Source: Pirellulales bacterium (lineage in GTDB: Bacteria > Planctomycetota > Planctomycetia > Pirellulales > Thermoguttaceae). From it: a stretch of 17,343 bases of DNA. Position 1 is the stretch's first letter; each line of letters begins with the position of its first letter. Positions 15,170 through 17,343 of the stretch are shown here, in pieces. Location: contig DAOWNK010000028.1 of assembly GCA_030642635.1 (NCBI GenBank), positions 1 through 17,343 on the forward strand, in the 5' to 3' direction. The notes beneath the pieces were generated by a model. The model worked only from the letters and a program-made list of their open reading frames with translations. It made no database searches and was not told where the DNA came from. The translations under genes were made by a program, and so were the position numbers.

Positions 15170-15198
15170 TTGTCATCCTCCGGCAGATTTGCTATATT
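15170..15198 (+). promoter_or_regulatory. Sigma70-type promoter for rpsA
   Basis: TTGTCA (15170-15175) and TATATT (15193-15198) are separated by 17 bases, each one mismatch from consensus. A start near 15205 gives a leader of about 84 bases. GAGAGG in the leader lies about 30 bases before the ATG, too far for a normal ribosome-binding site; a small hairpin GTAAG-TCC-CTTAC is also present. S1 mRNAs are known to be autoregulated through leaders in other bacteria. Confidence 0.68.
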
Positions 15199-15288
15199 AC
15201 TGAATTCCTCGATAATCCATGGTAAGTCCCTTACGTAGAGGGGCTGGGTGAACGAGAGGTTTTTCACACTTCACAAAATCGATTTTTT

Positions 15289-15735
15289 ATGGTCAACCGC
15301 AACCTTATACGAGGGCTGGATCTCAGCGAAGAAGACTGGCAAGAGGAACTCGGCGCCGCCTTGGAGGGTGCTTCACCCGAATCAATAGAATGGGGAGGGA
15401 CACGGGAGATCGTTGTAAACCAAATCGTCGAAGGCAAGGTTCTTCGTGTTGAAGGGGACTTTGTACTGGTCGACGTGGGATACAAGAGCGAGGGAATCAT
15501 CTTACGTAACGAGTGGGAGGTGGACGAAGAACTCCCCGAGCCGGGCCAAATGGTCAAGGTGCTGATCGAGGATGTCGAGGACATTCACGGCCTGGTCAAC
15601 GATAGTCGGGGAATGATCGCGCTGAGCAAGCGGAAGGCCGAAAAGATCGAAGCCTGGCTGAAGGTGATGGAGACGGTTAACGAGGGGGACGTCGTCACCG
15701 GTGTGGTCACACGAAAAAGAAAAGGCGGATTGTGA
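15289..15735 (+). CDS. rpsA: 30S ribosomal protein S1, N-terminal part, cut by in-frame TGA
   Basis: This 148-codon frame encodes the start of ribosomal protein S1, which holds mRNA on the 30S subunit during initiation. It contains an N-terminal segment (MVNRNLIRGLDLSEEDW), the first S1 domain (about residues 42-115, VLRVEGDFVLVDVGYKSEGI) and the first strand of the second domain (EGDVVTGVVTRKRKGGL). A TGA at 15733-15735 then stops it in mid-domain. The same frame continues without a base missing into VDIGVNVFLPASQVDI, the rest of that domain, so this is one gene with a nonsense codon, not two genes. Serine is common at this position in S1 (KGGLSVDIG-like), and TCA to TGA would be a single change. 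A strong promoter precedes it. Confidence 0.85.
   Translation: MVNRNLIRGLDLSEEDWQEELGAALEGASPESIEWGGTREIVVNQIVEGKVLRVEGDFVLVDVGYKSEGIILRNEWEVDEELPEPGQMVKVLIEDVEDIHGLVNDSRGMIALSKRKAEKIEAWLKVMETVNEGDVVTGVVTRKRKGGL
15733..15735 (+). other. In-frame TGA within S1 domain 2 of rpsA
   Basis: The codon context is GGA TTG TGA GTC GAT. Reading frame is identical on both sides. TGA is the ordinary stop of both barrel genes, cmk and the alpha/alpha-barrel gene here, so a changed genetic code is not supported. No start codon with a ribosome-binding site follows for re-initiation; the first in-frame candidate is TTG 15760. Confidence 0.9.
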
Positions 15736-15759
15736 GTCGATATCGGTGTAAACGTATTC

Positions 15760-17265
15760 TTGCCGGCCAGCCAGGTCGACATTCACCGTCCGGCCGACAT
15801 CGGAGATTACATCGGCCGCACCATCCAGTGCATCGTGTTGAAGATCGACGAAGCGCGGCGCAACATCGTAGTAAGCCGTCGATCGTTGATCGAGGCGGAG
15901 CGTGCCGAGAAGAAGGCACAGCTTTTCAGCAGACTGGAAGTCGGGCAACGTCGCAAAGGCGTGGTGAAAAATATCGCCGAGTTCGGCGCATTCGTCGATC
16001 TCGGCGGCATCGACGGGCTGCTGCACATCACCGATATGAGTTGGGGACGCATCTCACACCCGTCGGAGATGCTCTCAATCGACCAGGAAATTGAAGTGCA
16101 AATCCTGCACATTGACCACGCTAAAGAAAAGATCGCCTTGGGACTGAAGCAAAAGACGCCCAGCCCGTGGGAAAACGTCGATGAAAGATTTCCTGTCGGA
16201 ACCACCGTTCGTGGTACGGTTGTCAACGTGATGAGTTACGGTGCGTTCATCAAGCTCGAAGAGGGAATCGAAGGTTTGGTGCACATCAGCGAAATGTCGT
16301 GGACCAAGCGAGTCAGCCATCCAAACGAGTTGGTGCAGGTCGATGACGAGATAGAAGTCGTCGTACTTGGAATCAACAAAGAAAAACAGGAGATTTCGCT
16401 GGGTATAAAACAAACCCAGGAAAATCCCTGGGACAAGGTTATCGAATGTTATCCGCCGGAGAGCATCGTTAAGGGCACGGTACGCAACCTGACAAACTAC
16501 GGCGCATTTATCGAAATCGATAAGGGAGTCGACGGGTTGCTGCATGTTAGCGATATGTCGTGGACCAGAAAGATCAGCCATCCGAACGAGATGGTCGAAA
16601 AGGGACAAGAGCTTCAGTGCCGTGTGCTCTCGGTCGATCGAGACCGACGACGCATTGCCCTGGGATTGAAGCAAATGACCAAAGACCCCTGGGCAAGCGA
16701 CATCCCGGGCAAGTATGAACCGGGACAGTTGATCACTGGACAGGTTACCAAGATCACCAACTTCGGTGTGTTCGTCGGACTGGAAAACGGCCTGGAAGGC
16801 CTCCTGCACATATCCGAACTTGCCAACCACAAGGTCGAGAATCCCGAGGAAGTAGTCAAGGTGGGCGAAGAGATCGAAGTAAAGGTCCTGCGCGTCGATC
16901 CGGATGAGCGCAAGATCGGGCTGTCTCGCAAGCGCGTCGAATGGTCCGAAGAAGCGGAGGGCGATGCGTCCGATACTGACATGTCGGCAGCCGGTGAGGA
17001 AATTGAATTGAAAGGCGGTGTCGGTGCGAACACCGGTCCGCTGATCCAGGGCGTCGAATCGGCAGCTGAAGAAACTACAACAGCCAAGATGGAAGAAACT
17101 GTCGAAGAGGAAGTGGTGGCCTGCCAATCGTCGGTGTGCGGGCCGATCAGCGCTGCAGAGAGTGAAGAAACTGCCGAAGAAGGAGCGAAGCCGGAAAAAG
17201 TTGAAGCCGCAATCCGGGAAGATTCGGCAGAATCGGAAGAAACCAACGTCGAGGAGTCCGTGTAG
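15760..17265 (+). CDS. rpsA: 30S ribosomal protein S1, remaining part (domains 2-6 and acidic tail)
   Basis: This is the continuation of rpsA after the in-frame TGA; the frame is open from 15736. The listed TTG start at 15760 has no ribosome-binding site and would begin inside a folded domain. It encodes the rest of S1 domain 2 and four full S1 domains: GVVKNIAEFGAFVDLGGIDG, GTVVNVMSYGAFIKLEEGIE, GTVRNLTNYGAFIEIDKGVD and GQVTKITNFGVFVGLENGLE, each closing with an HISEMSW/HVSDMSW-type segment and a GLKQ or GLSRKR end. The domains are intact and well conserved, so the gene does not look long dead. A tail of about 110 residues rich in Glu/Ala/Ser follows, to TAG at 17263-17265. Beyond that stop the frame stays open and acidic to the window edge. 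Confidence 0.85.
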   Translation: MPASQVDIHRPADIGDYIGRTIQCIVLKIDEARRNIVVSRRSLIEAERAEKKAQLFSRLEVGQRRKGVVKNIAEFGAFVDLGGIDGLLHITDMSWGRISHPSEMLSIDQEIEVQILHIDHAKEKIALGLKQKTPSPWENVDERFPVGTTVRGTVVNVMSYGAFIKLEEGIEGLVHISEMSWTKRVSHPNELVQVDDEIEVVVLGINKEKQEISLGIKQTQENPWDKVIECYPPESIVKGTVRNLTNYGAFIEIDKGVDGLLHVSDMSWTRKISHPNEMVEKGQELQCRVLSVDRDRRRIALGLKQMTKDPWASDIPGKYEPGQLITGQVTKITNFGVFVGLENGLEGLLHISELANHKVENPEEVVKVGEEIEVKVLRVDPDERKIGLSRKRVEWSEEAEGDASDTDMSAAGEEIELKGGVGANTGPLIQGVESAAEETTTAKMEETVEEEVVACQSSVCGPISAAESEETAEEGAKPEKVEAAIREDSAESEETNVEESV

Positions 17266-17343
17266 ACGGAACAGCCGGAGGAATCTGAAAACAAGGAAGT
17301 TCCCCGGCGTGCCGCGCAACGTGGCGACTACGGAATCTACATC

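Noticed and set aside
15733..15780. Selenocysteine at the rpsA TGA
   Set aside because: No convincing SECIS-type hairpin follows the codon, and selenocysteine is not known in S1; the position is not catalytic.
15289..17265. Reassigned genetic code (TGA as an amino acid)
   Set aside because: TGA ends both barrel genes, cmk and the alpha/alpha-barrel gene at the expected protein ends, so it acts as stop here.
16075..17319. Phe/Leu-rich 414-codon minus-strand frame opposite rpsA
   Set aside because: It is antisense to repeated, conserved S1 domains; its repetitive look comes from those repeats.

Overview
The window reads as chromosomal DNA of a moderately GC-rich bacterium, most likely a member of the Planctomycetota. 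The clues are the style of the IS66-type tnpA/tnpB relic, the dispersed palindromic repeats between genes, a secreted terpene-cyclase-like alpha/alpha-barrel protein, a fused E1 alpha-beta dehydrogenase, and a cmk-plsC-rpsA block. This assignment is inference from family resemblance; no rRNA gene is present to confirm it.

Layout. Bases 1-457 (minus) hold a shrunken IS66-family element in which pieces of tnpA, tnpB and probably tnpC are joined by internal deletions. Bases 598-4027 (minus) form a tight two-gene operon: a fused ThDP-dependent 2-oxoacid dehydrogenase E1 (alpha+beta) followed one base later by a lipoyl domain fused to a beta-ketoacyl-ACP synthase III. A good promoter and a dyad lie upstream. 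Bases 4346-6573 (plus) carry two tandem, related, exported beta-barrel-like proteins separated by a pair of inverted palindromes. Bases 6578-9202 (minus) carry cobL/cbiET and a MEMO-family protein with a PqqD-like N-terminal domain. Bases 9393-10334 (plus) encode a GAF-PilZ protein. Bases 10387-13474 (minus) encode a secreted alpha/alpha-barrel protein and an HlyD-like periplasmic adaptor, with nested miniature inverted-repeat elements between them. Bases 13671 to the end (plus) carry cmk, plsC and rpsA. A G-quadruplex-capable heptad repeat abuts the cmk start.

Two things stand out. First, the E1 / lipoyl-KASIII pair suggests a route in which a 2-oxoacid is decarboxylated, loaded on a lipoyl arm and handed directly to a Claisen-condensing enzyme, with the ketosynthase standing where an E2 acyltransferase normally would. 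Second, rpsA, normally essential, is broken by an in-frame TGA inside its second S1 domain although both sides are otherwise intact and TGA is an ordinary stop in neighbouring genes. This is a sequencing error, a fresh mutation or read-through; the sequence alone cannot decide.

No tRNA, rRNA or CRISPR array was seen. No gene-free stretch exceeds 300 bases; the longest gaps (11608-11839 and 15061-15288) are described as repeat and leader regions.
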